From a bacterium (GTDB lineage Bacteria > Zhuqueibacterota > Zhuqueibacteria > Residuimicrobiales > Residuimicrobiaceae), in the NCBI GenBank assembly GCA_029565685.1, contig JAKQNR010000032.1:186001-250000 (forward strand): a DNA stretch of 64,000 bases, read 5' to 3'. Positions 51,747-61,502 of the stretch are shown piece by piece; the stretch's first letter is position 1; the number at the start of each line of letters is the position of its first letter. A model generated the notes under the pieces. That model searched no databases. It saw only the letters and a list, made by a program, of their open reading frames with translations, and was not told where the DNA came from. The position numbers were made by a program, and so were the translations under genes.

Positions 51747-52934
51747 ATGCGAATAGACACCGATTTCATCAACGCCCTTTACCAAAGCCTGGATGCGTCG
51801 GCGCGCCAGGAGGTGGACCAGGCGGTTTCCGCTGTGGTGGCCGCCAAGGAGAAAGGCGGAAAAGTCGTTGTGGTGACCGGCAGCGGCCCGAATCTCCATG
51901 AAGGGGTCACCACTCTGATCGCTGAATTGATCCACAAGGACATCATTGACGGCGTCACCACCAGCTCAGCGGTAGTGGCGCACGAGATGGCGGGTGTGTT
52001 GGATCAAGTCAAGCGCGTGGACGGCAAATTCCTCGGATTTCCCATCGAGTTGCTGCCCCGCGGCGATTGTTTCGAGATTTCCCTCCTTTCCGACGCCCTC
52101 TTGAGCCGGCTCCAGGAGGAGATGGTGATCGATACCGTTCTGATGCAGAAAGGCCTTCAGTTGGACGGCAATGTGATCATCAAGGCTGCTGGAAACATGG
52201 GCTATCCATTGGGTCTGCGCACTGAAAATCTGGCCAAAGAGATCATGATGGCCGCCCGCAGCAAAGGTTTGCCGTTTGAAACAGTGGCCGGCGCCGGCGC
52301 CGATCCGCACACCATGTTGGGCGCCGCCTGGGTCAAGGGCAAGCCCCTGTTGGTCACCGTCCCGCAACTGGTCGGCGGCGGCATGGTCGGCATTGCGATC
52401 GCCGATTCGATTTCCATCGCGGAACGATGCAGTAAAATCGCGGCCATGATGCAAGGGGCCGATGTGATCATCGAATCCGCGGTGGTGCTCACCCAAGAGA
52501 TTCATGATGGACCTTTCGAGACCTATACCGGCCACGGCATCTGGTCGGATTGGGAGGGCTATTCGACGTACCGTCTGGCGGAAAAAGCGTTGATTCGAAT
52601 CGACCTCGATCCCGTTCTCAAATCGGCGTGGGAGTTTGAGCATCATTCCGGAGAGGTACAAAAAGCCATTGATCAGGGTATCCCTAAAACCAAATTGATG
52701 CGCATCCCTTTTCGCATGGAGATGTCCGGCTTTTGCCGGCTGGAAAAGAGCGTCCCGGTTATCGCGGATATCGGCGTTGTCTGGCCGATACTGGCCCTGC
52801 GCGTCGCCCAGGCGCTAGCCGTGCCGCTGGACCTGATCTCGTACCCGCAAAACACGGAACCGGGAAAAGAATTCCGAAAATGGATCGTGGAACAGATTCA
52901 ACCGGTGGATAGAAAAAAAATCTTTCGAGCCTGA
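51747..52934 (+). CDS. Unrecognised cytoplasmic protein with Rossmann-like features
   Basis: This 395-residue protein has no signal peptide. Visible features are a nucleotide-binding-like strand-loop (GGKVVVVTGSGPNLHEG) near residue 35, DGVTTSSAVVAHEM, AGAGADPHTMLGAAWVKGKP, and QLVGGGMVGIAIADSIS near 215. The order of these elements faintly recalls deoxyhypusine-synthase-like folds, but I would not assign that function. It follows the KdsB-like gene by 15 bases and precedes two GH38-family genes by 27 bases, so it probably works on intracellular sugar products of this cluster. The conserved His/Asp/Glu content (EIHDGPFETYTGHGIWSD) suggests an enzyme. Confidence 0.7.
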   Translation: MRIDTDFINALYQSLDASARQEVDQAVSAVVAAKEKGGKVVVVTGSGPNLHEGVTTLIAELIHKDIIDGVTTSSAVVAHEMAGVLDQVKRVDGKFLGFPIELLPRGDCFEISLLSDALLSRLQEEMVIDTVLMQKGLQLDGNVIIKAAGNMGYPLGLRTENLAKEIMMAARSKGLPFETVAGAGADPHTMLGAAWVKGKPLLVTVPQLVGGGMVGIAIADSISIAERCSKIAAMMQGADVIIESAVVLTQEIHDGPFETYTGHGIWSDWEGYSTYRLAEKALIRIDLDPVLKSAWEFEHHSGEVQKAIDQGIPKTKLMRIPFRMEMSGFCRLEKSVPVIADIGVVWPILALRVAQALAVPLDLISYPQNTEPGKEFRKWIVEQIQPVDRKKIFRA

Positions 52935-52961
52935 TCGATGCTGTGAACGGAGATTCTTACC

Positions 52962-55766
52962 ATGACTCGTTCCTTTACTTTGCATGTCATCAGCAATACC
53001 CACTGGGATCGTGAGTGGCGCTATTCCTTTCAGCAGACCCGCATGATGCTCGTTGACATGATGGACAAAACGCTGAGCCTGCTGGAGAACGATGTCGGCT
53101 TCAAATTTTTTCATCTGGACTCTCAGACCTCGCTTCTCGAGGATTATCTGCAGATCCGTCCGGAAGGGGAGAAGCGGATTCAAAAACTAGTACAGGCGGG
53201 CCGATTGTTCATCGGACCGTGGTACTGCCTGCCGGACCAGTTCATGGTCAGCGGGGAATCCCTGGTGCGCAATCTGCTCTTGGGCCATCGCATCGCCGGC
53301 CGCTTTGGTCCGGTCCTGAAGGTGGGCTACTCGCCGTTCTCCTGGGGACAGATCTCGCAACTGCCGCAGCTGTACGCCGGATTCGGCATCGATACAGCGC
53401 TCTTCTATCGTGGTGTGAGCAAAACCGATACGGGCAAAGCGGAGTTTATTTGGGAAGGGGCGGATGACACGCGCGTCCTTGCTTCCCGTTTTTCAAAGTT
53501 GCCCCGCTGCAATTTTTGGTATGAAATCTACCGACCGGTGATCTTCAATCGGCAGGGCGGCGTCGATGATCGTGAGTTTCATTGGGAATCACCGGGCTGT
53601 CCGGTCCGATTTTGTGATCCCATCCATTATCGCCGAGATTATAAACTGGCGGATCCCCCTGATGAGTATCATTGGGATCGGCTGCAGGGTGCCTTGCAGC
53701 AGCTCAAGCAAGCGGGCGAGGATGATTTTTCAACTTCGCATCTTTTTTGGGCTCAGGGCCATGACAACAGCGCTCCCAGTCATCGAGAATCTCAGCTGAT
53801 CGAGGACGCCCAAGCCCTTTTGCCTCACGACGTCATCCGACACAGCAGTCTGCCGGACTATGTCGCCTGTTTGAAAAAGGAGGTGAAAGATCTCAAGGTC
53901 CTGAAAGGGGAAATGCGGTCCGTGAAAAAAGACCGGATGTCTTCCTCGCTGGCCGGCGGCGTTCTTTCTGCGCGCACTTTTATCAAACAGGCTAATTTCG
54001 ACGCCGAATCCCTGCTGCTTTATTATGCAGAGCCGTTCGCCGCGTTCCATTGGCTGCATGGCCGGGAATATCCCGAGGGTTTTCTTTCTCTCGCCTGGCG
54101 TTATCTCTTGGACAACCACGGACATGACAGCATCGGCGGCTGCAGCGTGGATGCGGTGCATGACGATATGCTTTTCCGTTTCAATCAAGCCAGGGAGATC
54201 GCTCGTGGTTTGGTGGAAAAGAACGGTCTGGCCCTTGCCGCGCAAATCGACCTTGCCGACACGGCCTCTGGCGAAATCCCGCTGATCCTCATCAATCCAG
54301 GCAATAGCTGCCGCAGTGAAATTCTCACCGCTTATGTGGATGTGCCGCAGGAGTGGAGCGGGGCCTATGCCATCGATCCGGTGCCGCTCACCCTGTTGAT
54401 GGAGAACGAAACGGGCGAAGAGATTCCTGTGCAACAGCTGTCGATGACTCCAGAATTGCCGGTGCTGCAACAGCCCATCGATTCACCGCTTTTTCTTCGC
54501 ATGAATCGTCATTTAATCTGCTTTCCGAGCGGCGAGGTTCCAGGATACGGATACCGTTGTCTCAAACTGCGCGCTACGGCCGCTGCCCATCGATGCCTGG
54601 GTTCGTTGTCGCCCCATCCCCTGGTCATGGAGAATGCGTTTTTGCGAGTCGCCATTCAACCCAACGGAACGTGGAATCTGTACGATAAGCTGCGTTCGCG
54701 GGAATATCGGGATCTAGGTTATGTCTGGGACCGCGGTGAAGTAGGCGATCCCTGGACCTACCAGGCGCCGGCGCCGGATCAGATCTTTACCAGCCTGGGA
54801 AACTCGGCCCGCATCTGCCTGGAGGCCGATGGTCCTTTTCTCTGCCGCTACGGAATCTATTTGGACATGGATCTGCCCGAATCAGCGGCGGAGAACGGCC
54901 GAGGCCGCAGCAGCCGGACTGGCCGGCTGTCGATCAAGCACTCGCTCACCTTGACGGCTTTGGCGGAACGGCTGGATCTGATTACAGAGATCGACAATCG
55001 GTGCGAAGATCATTGGCTGCGCTTGATGTTTCCAACCGACCTTGGAGTTTCATCCGTTGCGGTTGATGGACAGTTTGATGTGATCACCCGGCGAATCCAC
55101 CGGAACAGCGACGCCGCCACCTGGCCGGAAGCGCCGCAGCACCCTCAGCCGATGAACAGCTTTGTCGACTATAGCGATGGACAGTGCGGGCTGGCTTTCA
55201 TCAACCAAGGGCTTAAAGAATACGAAGCCCTCGATGATGCTCGGCGGACTTTTGCCATGACTTTGATTCGCTGTTTTCCCCTGAAAATCGGCGGTGTCGG
55301 GCTCCAGGATTATTCCAAAGAGCAAAAGGGCTCACAGTGTTTGGGCAGGAGCGTCTTCCACTATGCCTTGTATCCCCATGCGGGAGACTGGGAACAGGGA
55401 AGGGTGTTTGCTCAGACAGAGGCTCATAACCGTCCCCTGAATATTCTCCAGGCAGCGAAAAACAGAGGTTCGTGGCCGAAACGGCATTCTTTTCTGCAAC
55501 TGGAGCCAGAAGTTCTGCAAATCACTGCGGTGAAAAAAGCGGAGCAGGGCGATACTTTGATCGTTCGTTTTTATAATCCAACCGACAGGACGGTGGCAGG
55601 CATGCTGAATATCGCTCAGCCGGTGCACAGCGCCCGCTATCTCACGCTGGAGGAAAAGCCGGTTTCAACGGATCTGGAGGTCGTCGAAGGCGACCAGGCA
55701 TCAAAGATACCGGTTCAGGCCGGCGCGAAAAAGATCGTCACCCTAGAACTGGTCTGGCGTCCCTGA
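52962..55766 (+). CDS. GH38 alpha-mannosidase homologue lacking the catalytic Asp
   Basis: This 934-residue cytoplasmic protein has the GH38 layout. The zinc pair His14 and Asp16 (NTHWDREW) is present, and so is the late zinc His388 (NHGHDSIGG). However, in the segment that normally reads PD-x-FG and carries the nucleophile, which is also a zinc ligand, the sequence is GYSPFSWGQISQLPQL, with Phe126 in the place of Asp. The codon at 53337-53339 is TTC. The following domains (about 430-930) are the usual mannosidase middle and C-terminal sandwiches. It may be a non-hydrolytic paralogue, or may use another residue. The next gene is a GH38 with an intact Asp. Confidence 0.82.
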   Translation: MTRSFTLHVISNTHWDREWRYSFQQTRMMLVDMMDKTLSLLENDVGFKFFHLDSQTSLLEDYLQIRPEGEKRIQKLVQAGRLFIGPWYCLPDQFMVSGESLVRNLLLGHRIAGRFGPVLKVGYSPFSWGQISQLPQLYAGFGIDTALFYRGVSKTDTGKAEFIWEGADDTRVLASRFSKLPRCNFWYEIYRPVIFNRQGGVDDREFHWESPGCPVRFCDPIHYRRDYKLADPPDEYHWDRLQGALQQLKQAGEDDFSTSHLFWAQGHDNSAPSHRESQLIEDAQALLPHDVIRHSSLPDYVACLKKEVKDLKVLKGEMRSVKKDRMSSSLAGGVLSARTFIKQANFDAESLLLYYAEPFAAFHWLHGREYPEGFLSLAWRYLLDNHGHDSIGGCSVDAVHDDMLFRFNQAREIARGLVEKNGLALAAQIDLADTASGEIPLILINPGNSCRSEILTAYVDVPQEWSGAYAIDPVPLTLLMENETGEEIPVQQLSMTPELPVLQQPIDSPLFLRMNRHLICFPSGEVPGYGYRCLKLRATAAAHRCLGSLSPHPLVMENAFLRVAIQPNGTWNLYDKLRSREYRDLGYVWDRGEVGDPWTYQAPAPDQIFTSLGNSARICLEADGPFLCRYGIYLDMDLPESAAENGRGRSSRTGRLSIKHSLTLTALAERLDLITEIDNRCEDHWLRLMFPTDLGVSSVAVDGQFDVITRRIHRNSDAATWPEAPQHPQPMNSFVDYSDGQCGLAFINQGLKEYEALDDARRTFAMTLIRCFPLKIGGVGLQDYSKEQKGSQCLGRSVFHYALYPHAGDWEQGRVFAQTEAHNRPLNILQAAKNRGSWPKRHSFLQLEPEVLQITAVKKAEQGDTLIVRFYNPTDRTVAGMLNIAQPVHSARYLTLEEKPVSTDLEVVEGDQASKIPVQAGAKKIVTLELVWRP

Positions 55767-55835
55767 ACCGGAGCAGGGTGCGCTCAGTCTGATGGGTTCC
55801 TTGACAAGGAAAAATGGACAAGGAAAAATAATTTC

Positions 55836-58800
55836 ATGATGACCCTGACATCCGTCCAGATGCAGCTGGCTGATCTGGAAAAAAAAATTCGAACCATCCA
55901 AAAACATATCATTCGCACCATTCGTCCGCTGGACGCTATTCGTTTTCACGACGGCGACATTCGCGGCGCAGAACGCCCGGATTTCGATGACCTGGATTGG
56001 CCTCTTTTCTCCATCGGCCAGACCTGGGGCGGCCAAGATCGGTTCTGTTGGTTTCGCATGCCGGTCGCCGGCGAGGAAGTTAATCAGGATGAAAAACCGG
56101 CTGTTCTTATCCAACCGGGCAAACGATTTGCCTTTAAAAGCAGCGAAGGGGGTGATCTGCGCGAGTATGAGCTGTTGGCGTATCTGGATGGCCGACCGCT
56201 GCAGAGCATCGATGTGCGACGCAATCTCATTCCCCTTCATGATAAGATCAAGCCTGGCAAGCGCCATCTGCTGGCCCTGGAAGCATTCAGCGGCCTGGAA
56301 GCGCACGTTCATGTTTTTGAACAGGCGGACCTGGTGGCCGTTCATGCGCAAACAGAAGCATTGTATTACACAGCCAGGAACCTTCTTGATTGTCTCCTTG
56401 CCATCGGCGAATCCCATGTCGCTTTTCCCAGGCTGATCGGCGTTCTCGAACGTGCGCTGCTGCAGGTGGATTTTCTCCAGACCGGCGAGGCGGCATTTTT
56501 TACTTCCATTGTTGAAGCCCATGAAATGTTGCAAAAGGAACTCGGATCAGGCCCGGCCCCGGTCGCCGGTTCGCCGGCTGTTCTCTGCCTGGGCCATTCG
56601 CATTTGGATCTGGCGTGGAAATGGCGGGTGCGTCATTCTGTAAAAAAAGCCGCACGCACCTGCGCCAATGCCCTGCGATTGATGGAGCTGTATCCTGAAT
56701 TTCGTTACTCGCAGAGCCAGGCGCAACTGTATCAGTGGATGCAAATTTTCCACCCCGTTCTCTTTGCCCAGATCAGGGAGAGAATTGCCTCAGGCCGGTG
56801 GGAGGCGACCGGCGGCATGTGGGTTGAATCGGATTGCAACATTCCCAATGGAGAATCGCTGGTCCGCCAGTTCCTTTTTGGCAAACGTTATTTCCGCCGC
56901 GAATTGGCCAGCGATCCGCAGACAGCCTGGCTTCCGGACTGCTTCGGTTTCTGTTATTCTTTGCCCCAGATTATGAAAGAGTGCGGAATCCGTCGGTTCG
57001 TGACCACCAAACTGAGCTGGAATCAATTCACCGCCTTTCCCTATGACACCTTTTTCTGGCAGGGAGTGGACGGAACGCGCATCCTCTGCCATTTTATCAC
57101 CACACCGGACCGGCGCGGGTGGAACGATTACAGCGTGGACTTGAATCCCGCTAATGTCAAGGGTTGCTGGGATTCCTACCGCCAGCAACAGGCCAATAAC
57201 GAAGTGCTGCTGTCCTTCGGCTGGGGCGACGGAGGCGGCGGTCCAACTGCGGAGATGCTTGAGAACGGCCGCCGTCTCAACGCCTTCCGCGCATTGCCGC
57301 ATTGCCGGCAAGGTTCTGTGGAGGATTATTTCCGCGATCTGGAGCAGCGGGTGTCCGATCTACCTGTTTGGAACGATGAGCTGTATTTGCAGCTGCATCG
57401 AGGGACGTATACATCGCAGGCGAAAATCAAAAAACAGAATCGCGAATGCGAAGCCCTGCTGCATCATTTGGAACTGCTGTCGTCCATCGCTTATCTTCGC
57501 AGCGGCTGGTATCCACAAAAGGAGATCAATGCAGCCTGGGAGAGCGTGCTGCTCAATCAGTTTCATGATATCTTGCCGGGATCTTCCATCGCGGAGGTGT
57601 ATCAAGATTGCGACCAGGCGTACGAGCAGGTGCGGCAGACCGGCGCAGAAATCATTCAGCAGGCTCTGCGGCGGATCGGGCCGGCGGCGGCTGATTCCAC
57701 GGATACGGCGATGGTCTACAACCCCCTGTCCTGGGTGCGCTCGGATCTGTTGAAAATTCCCATCGACCAGGGAGCGGTTCGCGTTCCATGCGAACAGGAT
57801 ATTCCGCTGCCTTTTCAGATCTCCCATGATCACACGCAGGTTCTCGTCTCCATGCGAAAACTGCCGGCGATGGGTTTGCGCCGATATGCTTTGGCCGAGG
57901 CAATGGGACGGAACGCTGTCTCGAGCAAGAGCAGCCTGCGAATAGCGTCCGATCACCTGGAAAACCGCTTCTTTCGCTTGCGCCTGGATGAGACCGGCGC
58001 CATCGTCTCCCTCTGGGACAAGCGCTGTGACCGTGAGGTCATTGCGGAAGGAGCGCGCGCAAATCGATTTCAGATTTTCGAAGACCGGCCCATGGCCAAC
58101 GAGGCCTGGGATATCGATGTCTTTTACCAGAATAAAACCATTGAACTGGACGATCTGGTGAGCAGTACGCCGGTGGAAAACGGTCCGTTGCGCGGCGGGT
58201 TAATGCAGCGGCGCAAGTTTTTATCGTCACAGATCCTGCAATATCTTTATCTCTATGATGAGATACCGCGAATCGATTTCATTACTGAAATCGACTGGCG
58301 TCAGCATCAAACTCTGCTCAAAACCGCTTTTCCGCTCAATATCCACTCCAGCCGCGCTGCTTTCGAGATCCCTTTCGGTGTGATCGAGCGGCCGACCCAC
58401 TGGAACACCGATTGGGACAAGGCCCGTTTCGAAGTGGCGGCGCAAAAGTGGGCGGATCTGTCAGAAGGGGATTACGGCGTCAGCCTGCTGAACGACTGCA
58501 AATACGGCTATGACGTCAAAGACAACGTCATGAGACTGACCTTGATCAAATCCGGCATCGATCCGGATCCTGCGGCTGATATCGGGCTTCACCGTTTCTC
58601 TTATGCGTTGTATCCCCACACCGGCGATTGGCGCATCGGCAGGACCGTACGCATGGCGTACGAATTCAACTATCCTTTAATGCTGTTCCCTGTGAGAGGA
58701 CATGTGCAGACCGCCCCTGAACAGGATTGCTCTTTTGTGACAACTTTTTCAGAAAATCTGCTGGTCGAGACGGTTAAAAAAGCGGAGGATCGGCCTGGAC

Positions 58801-58988
58801 TGATCATTCGAGTTTATGAGACCTGCAATCAACGCGGAAACGCGTCCCTGATCTTCGGCGAAAAGTTGAAAAAAGCGGTCGCCTGCAACTGCCTGGAAGA
58901 GGCGCAGGGCCAGGTCGATTTTCACGATAAGACACTAGAGTTTTACATCAAACCTTTTCAACTCAGGACGTTTTACGTCGAATTTTAA
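55836..58988 (+). CDS. Alpha-mannosidase, family GH38
   Basis: This 1050-residue enzyme has no signal peptide and the long N-terminal beta domain of the Ams1/vacuolar-type bacterial mannosidases. The active site is complete: GHSHLDLAW with the zinc His and Asp, nucleophile Asp368 in WLPDCFGF, and NQFHDILPGSSI with the last zinc His. It should cleave alpha-mannosides in the cytoplasm. It follows the GH38 homologue that lacks the nucleophile by 70 bases, and the pair probably arose from divergent rather than recent tandem copies because the sequences are very different. ATG at 55836 or 55839 is possible. Confidence 0.9.
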   Translation: MMTLTSVQMQLADLEKKIRTIQKHIIRTIRPLDAIRFHDGDIRGAERPDFDDLDWPLFSIGQTWGGQDRFCWFRMPVAGEEVNQDEKPAVLIQPGKRFAFKSSEGGDLREYELLAYLDGRPLQSIDVRRNLIPLHDKIKPGKRHLLALEAFSGLEAHVHVFEQADLVAVHAQTEALYYTARNLLDCLLAIGESHVAFPRLIGVLERALLQVDFLQTGEAAFFTSIVEAHEMLQKELGSGPAPVAGSPAVLCLGHSHLDLAWKWRVRHSVKKAARTCANALRLMELYPEFRYSQSQAQLYQWMQIFHPVLFAQIRERIASGRWEATGGMWVESDCNIPNGESLVRQFLFGKRYFRRELASDPQTAWLPDCFGFCYSLPQIMKECGIRRFVTTKLSWNQFTAFPYDTFFWQGVDGTRILCHFITTPDRRGWNDYSVDLNPANVKGCWDSYRQQQANNEVLLSFGWGDGGGGPTAEMLENGRRLNAFRALPHCRQGSVEDYFRDLEQRVSDLPVWNDELYLQLHRGTYTSQAKIKKQNRECEALLHHLELLSSIAYLRSGWYPQKEINAAWESVLLNQFHDILPGSSIAEVYQDCDQAYEQVRQTGAEIIQQALRRIGPAAADSTDTAMVYNPLSWVRSDLLKIPIDQGAVRVPCEQDIPLPFQISHDHTQVLVSMRKLPAMGLRRYALAEAMGRNAVSSKSSLRIASDHLENRFFRLRLDETGAIVSLWDKRCDREVIAEGARANRFQIFEDRPMANEAWDIDVFYQNKTIELDDLVSSTPVENGPLRGGLMQRRKFLSSQILQYLYLYDEIPRIDFITEIDWRQHQTLLKTAFPLNIHSSRAAFEIPFGVIERPTHWNTDWDKARFEVAAQKWADLSEGDYGVSLLNDCKYGYDVKDNVMRLTLIKSGIDPDPAADIGLHRFSYALYPHTGDWRIGRTVRMAYEFNYPLMLFPVRGHVQTAPEQDCSFVTTFSENLLVETVKKAEDRPGLIIRVYETCNQRGNASLIFGEKLKKAVACNCLEEAQGQVDFHDKTLEFYIKPFQLRTFYVEF

Positions 58989-59063
58989 GCCGTGCTTGCA
59001 CCTACGTCTGTTCGCGATTCATGGGGTGGGGAAAATGTCCTCTTGACTTGGAAGGCTGTAGGA

Positions 59064-61487
59064 ATGGAAGTAAAACCGGTCGTATGCCATCTGTTCCTAG
59101 CTGTGTGGATTGTTTTTTGCCTGGTTGATTTTCTCCCAGCGAAAACAGAGCAGCAGAGCTGCCTGTTATGTCCACAGCCTCCCAGGACGGATCTCAAGGC
59201 ACAGTGGATTTGGCTTCCGGATGATGCGGGCATTGAATGGCGCAACAGCTATGCCTATTTTCGAAAAAAGTTCACTGCGTCGGGAAAGGCGACGCTCCAC
59301 ATAGCCGCCGATACCTGGTATAACCTGTATCTGGACGGCAAGCTGATCGAACGGGGAACCGCCGCAGCTGATGTGAACTATAAAATCTTTGACACCCACG
59401 CGTTGATCCTTGACCCCGGGCCGCACGTACTTGCTGTTCTGGTGCATCATCTAGGCCAGGTCTGCGCCACTGCCATGAAATCGCGTCCGGGATTGTTCGT
59501 TGAACTGCAGCTGCAGGACGGCAGCCTGCTGCGCAGTGATTCTACCTGGAAGACCTTGCCGGCAAAGGCTTATCGCCAATATCTCCCCTGTATGATGTCT
59601 CATTTTGGTTTCTATGAGGTGTGTGACGAAGCGCAAGTTCCGCAAGGGTGGAGCGAGCCTGAATTTGACGACAGAACCTGGTTTTCTGCGCAGGTGATCG
59701 GACCAGCGGGCTGCGCGCCCTGGCTGCGCATGATCCCGCGCGATATCCCCCTGCTGTCCACCGTTCGCATTCCGGTCCAATCCATCCTCTGTCGGGGCCG
59801 CTATCAGCCCGGCCCTATCCCTGAATCCGTAGAGAATCTCTCCGTGGCCGTTGAAATGGCTTATCGTTTGAGGCAGAAACAGACCGCGGCGTTTCTTGAA
59901 TGGCCTCTTACCCTGGCGCAGGGAGAACAAAGCGAGTTTGTTGTTCTCGATTTCGGCCGTGAGGTCACCGGACATGTCCGTCTTCGCTTTAAACCTGCAC
60001 CCGTTGGGCAAAAGATCGACATCGGTTATGACGAAACGCTCGATGCAAACGGCCTGCCGAATCCACGGCGCACCTATGTTCATTTCGCCGATCGTTTCCT
60101 TCTTGCCAACGGACAAGAAGAGGCGTCGGTTTACGGCGCTAGAGGCTTTCGCTATCTGTTGGTCGATATCGCTTCCGGCAAGGGCGGGCTGATCCTGACC
60201 GGCGCTGAGATCGATGAACGCACCTACCCCATCACCCGACAGGGCCGGTTCATGTGTTCGGATTCGGTTTTGAACCGGCTTTATACCGCCGGTCTCACTA
60301 CCACCCGCTTGTGCATGCTGGATACCTATGTGGACTGTCCCTCGCGAGAACGGGTGATGTGGATGGATTTATACCCCGAGGCCCATTGCGGCAGCTACGG
60401 CTTTGGCGAAGTTCAGTTGTGGCGACGATGCCTGTACCTTTTCGCGCAAAACACCTGCCGTGACGGCCTCGTGGCCGGCTGCATTCGCAGCCTGGCCCCC
60501 TGCGATTACGATCCACTGCTGATTAGCTACATGATGTACTGGGTGATCTCTTTGGCGGATTACATTCAGCACAGCGGAGATCTGCAAACCGCAGAAGCGC
60601 TTTTTCCCACGGCGATGCATCAGTTTGAGATCATCTCGCACTTTCTCACACCCGAAGGATTGATCAATGAAAAGTTTCCCAGCTGGGGTACTTTTCTTGA
60701 TTGGTCGGCAATGGATTTCGGCGGCGTGTCTGCCGGCAACAACGCCATCTACCTTCTTATGCATCGCAAGACCGCTGCGTTGGCGCGTCTTTTGAACAAA
60801 ACAGAGATCGCGCAATCGCTGGAGAGCCAAGGCGATCGATTGACGAAATGTTTTCATCAAACTTTCTGGAACCAGCAGGAAGGATTGTATATCGATGCCG
60901 TCACGGACGGCAGACCAAGCCCGGTGCGCAGTCAATGGGTGAACGCTATGGCGGTGTTGGCCGGCGTTGTTAAAGACGATCGCGCCCGGTCACTGCTGAG
61001 AAAAATCATTGATCCACAGCGCCTGTTGCCGCGGACCAGGGGAGACTTTCGCCTCAGTCCGAATTTTAAAGTGCAGACCGGCGGGATCGTTCAAATAGGT
61101 ACGCCCGGCTCTGGGTTTCTATTGACCCAGGCGCTGTTTGCCGCTGGGCTCGATCAAGAGGCCATCCGCTATTATAAGGAACATTGGATGCCGATCATTC
61201 GCAACAGCACCTTTATGGAGCATTTCGTAGAGGATGCCAACACCAGCTATTGCCATGGCTGGGGCGCCGGTCCCGTGGTCTCCTTTGCGCAGTACATTCT
61301 CGGCGTCTCACCGCAAACACCCGGGTGGAAGCAAATAACCATCCGCCCGCATGCAGGCGATTTGACCTGGGCGGCTGGAACCATTCCAACGCCAAGCGGC
61401 GAGATCAAGGTGTCGTGGAAAAAGGAGAAAGGAAAGATCAAACTCTCCTATGAGACGCCTGATGCGATCCAAGTGGTCCTTCCATAG
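59064..61487 (+). CDS. Alpha-L-rhamnosidase, family GH78
   Basis: ATG 59064 is chosen because GGAAGG lies 8 bases upstream and a signal peptide follows (about 1-27); an in-frame GTG at 58992 would hide it. The 807-residue product has the GH78 order: N-terminal sandwich (AQWIWLPDDAGIEWRNSYAYFRK), Bac_rhamnosid_N-like and central sandwiches (FVVLDFGREVTGHVRLRF), and the (alpha/alpha)6 catalytic domain with DCPSRERVMWMDLYPE. The second catalytic region FMEHFVEDANTSYCHGWGAGP keeps its Glu and His. It releases alpha-L-rhamnose outside the cytoplasm. It lies 75 bases after the GH38 gene and 15 bases before a second GH106 gene. Confidence 0.9.
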   Translation: MEVKPVVCHLFLAVWIVFCLVDFLPAKTEQQSCLLCPQPPRTDLKAQWIWLPDDAGIEWRNSYAYFRKKFTASGKATLHIAADTWYNLYLDGKLIERGTAAADVNYKIFDTHALILDPGPHVLAVLVHHLGQVCATAMKSRPGLFVELQLQDGSLLRSDSTWKTLPAKAYRQYLPCMMSHFGFYEVCDEAQVPQGWSEPEFDDRTWFSAQVIGPAGCAPWLRMIPRDIPLLSTVRIPVQSILCRGRYQPGPIPESVENLSVAVEMAYRLRQKQTAAFLEWPLTLAQGEQSEFVVLDFGREVTGHVRLRFKPAPVGQKIDIGYDETLDANGLPNPRRTYVHFADRFLLANGQEEASVYGARGFRYLLVDIASGKGGLILTGAEIDERTYPITRQGRFMCSDSVLNRLYTAGLTTTRLCMLDTYVDCPSRERVMWMDLYPEAHCGSYGFGEVQLWRRCLYLFAQNTCRDGLVAGCIRSLAPCDYDPLLISYMMYWVISLADYIQHSGDLQTAEALFPTAMHQFEIISHFLTPEGLINEKFPSWGTFLDWSAMDFGGVSAGNNAIYLLMHRKTAALARLLNKTEIAQSLESQGDRLTKCFHQTFWNQQEGLYIDAVTDGRPSPVRSQWVNAMAVLAGVVKDDRARSLLRKIIDPQRLLPRTRGDFRLSPNFKVQTGGIVQIGTPGSGFLLTQALFAAGLDQEAIRYYKEHWMPIIRNSTFMEHFVEDANTSYCHGWGAGPVVSFAQYILGVSPQTPGWKQITIRPHAGDLTWAAGTIPTPSGEIKVSWKKEKGKIKLSYETPDAIQVVLP

Positions 61488-61502
61488 CGCAGTGAGACAG
61501 TC

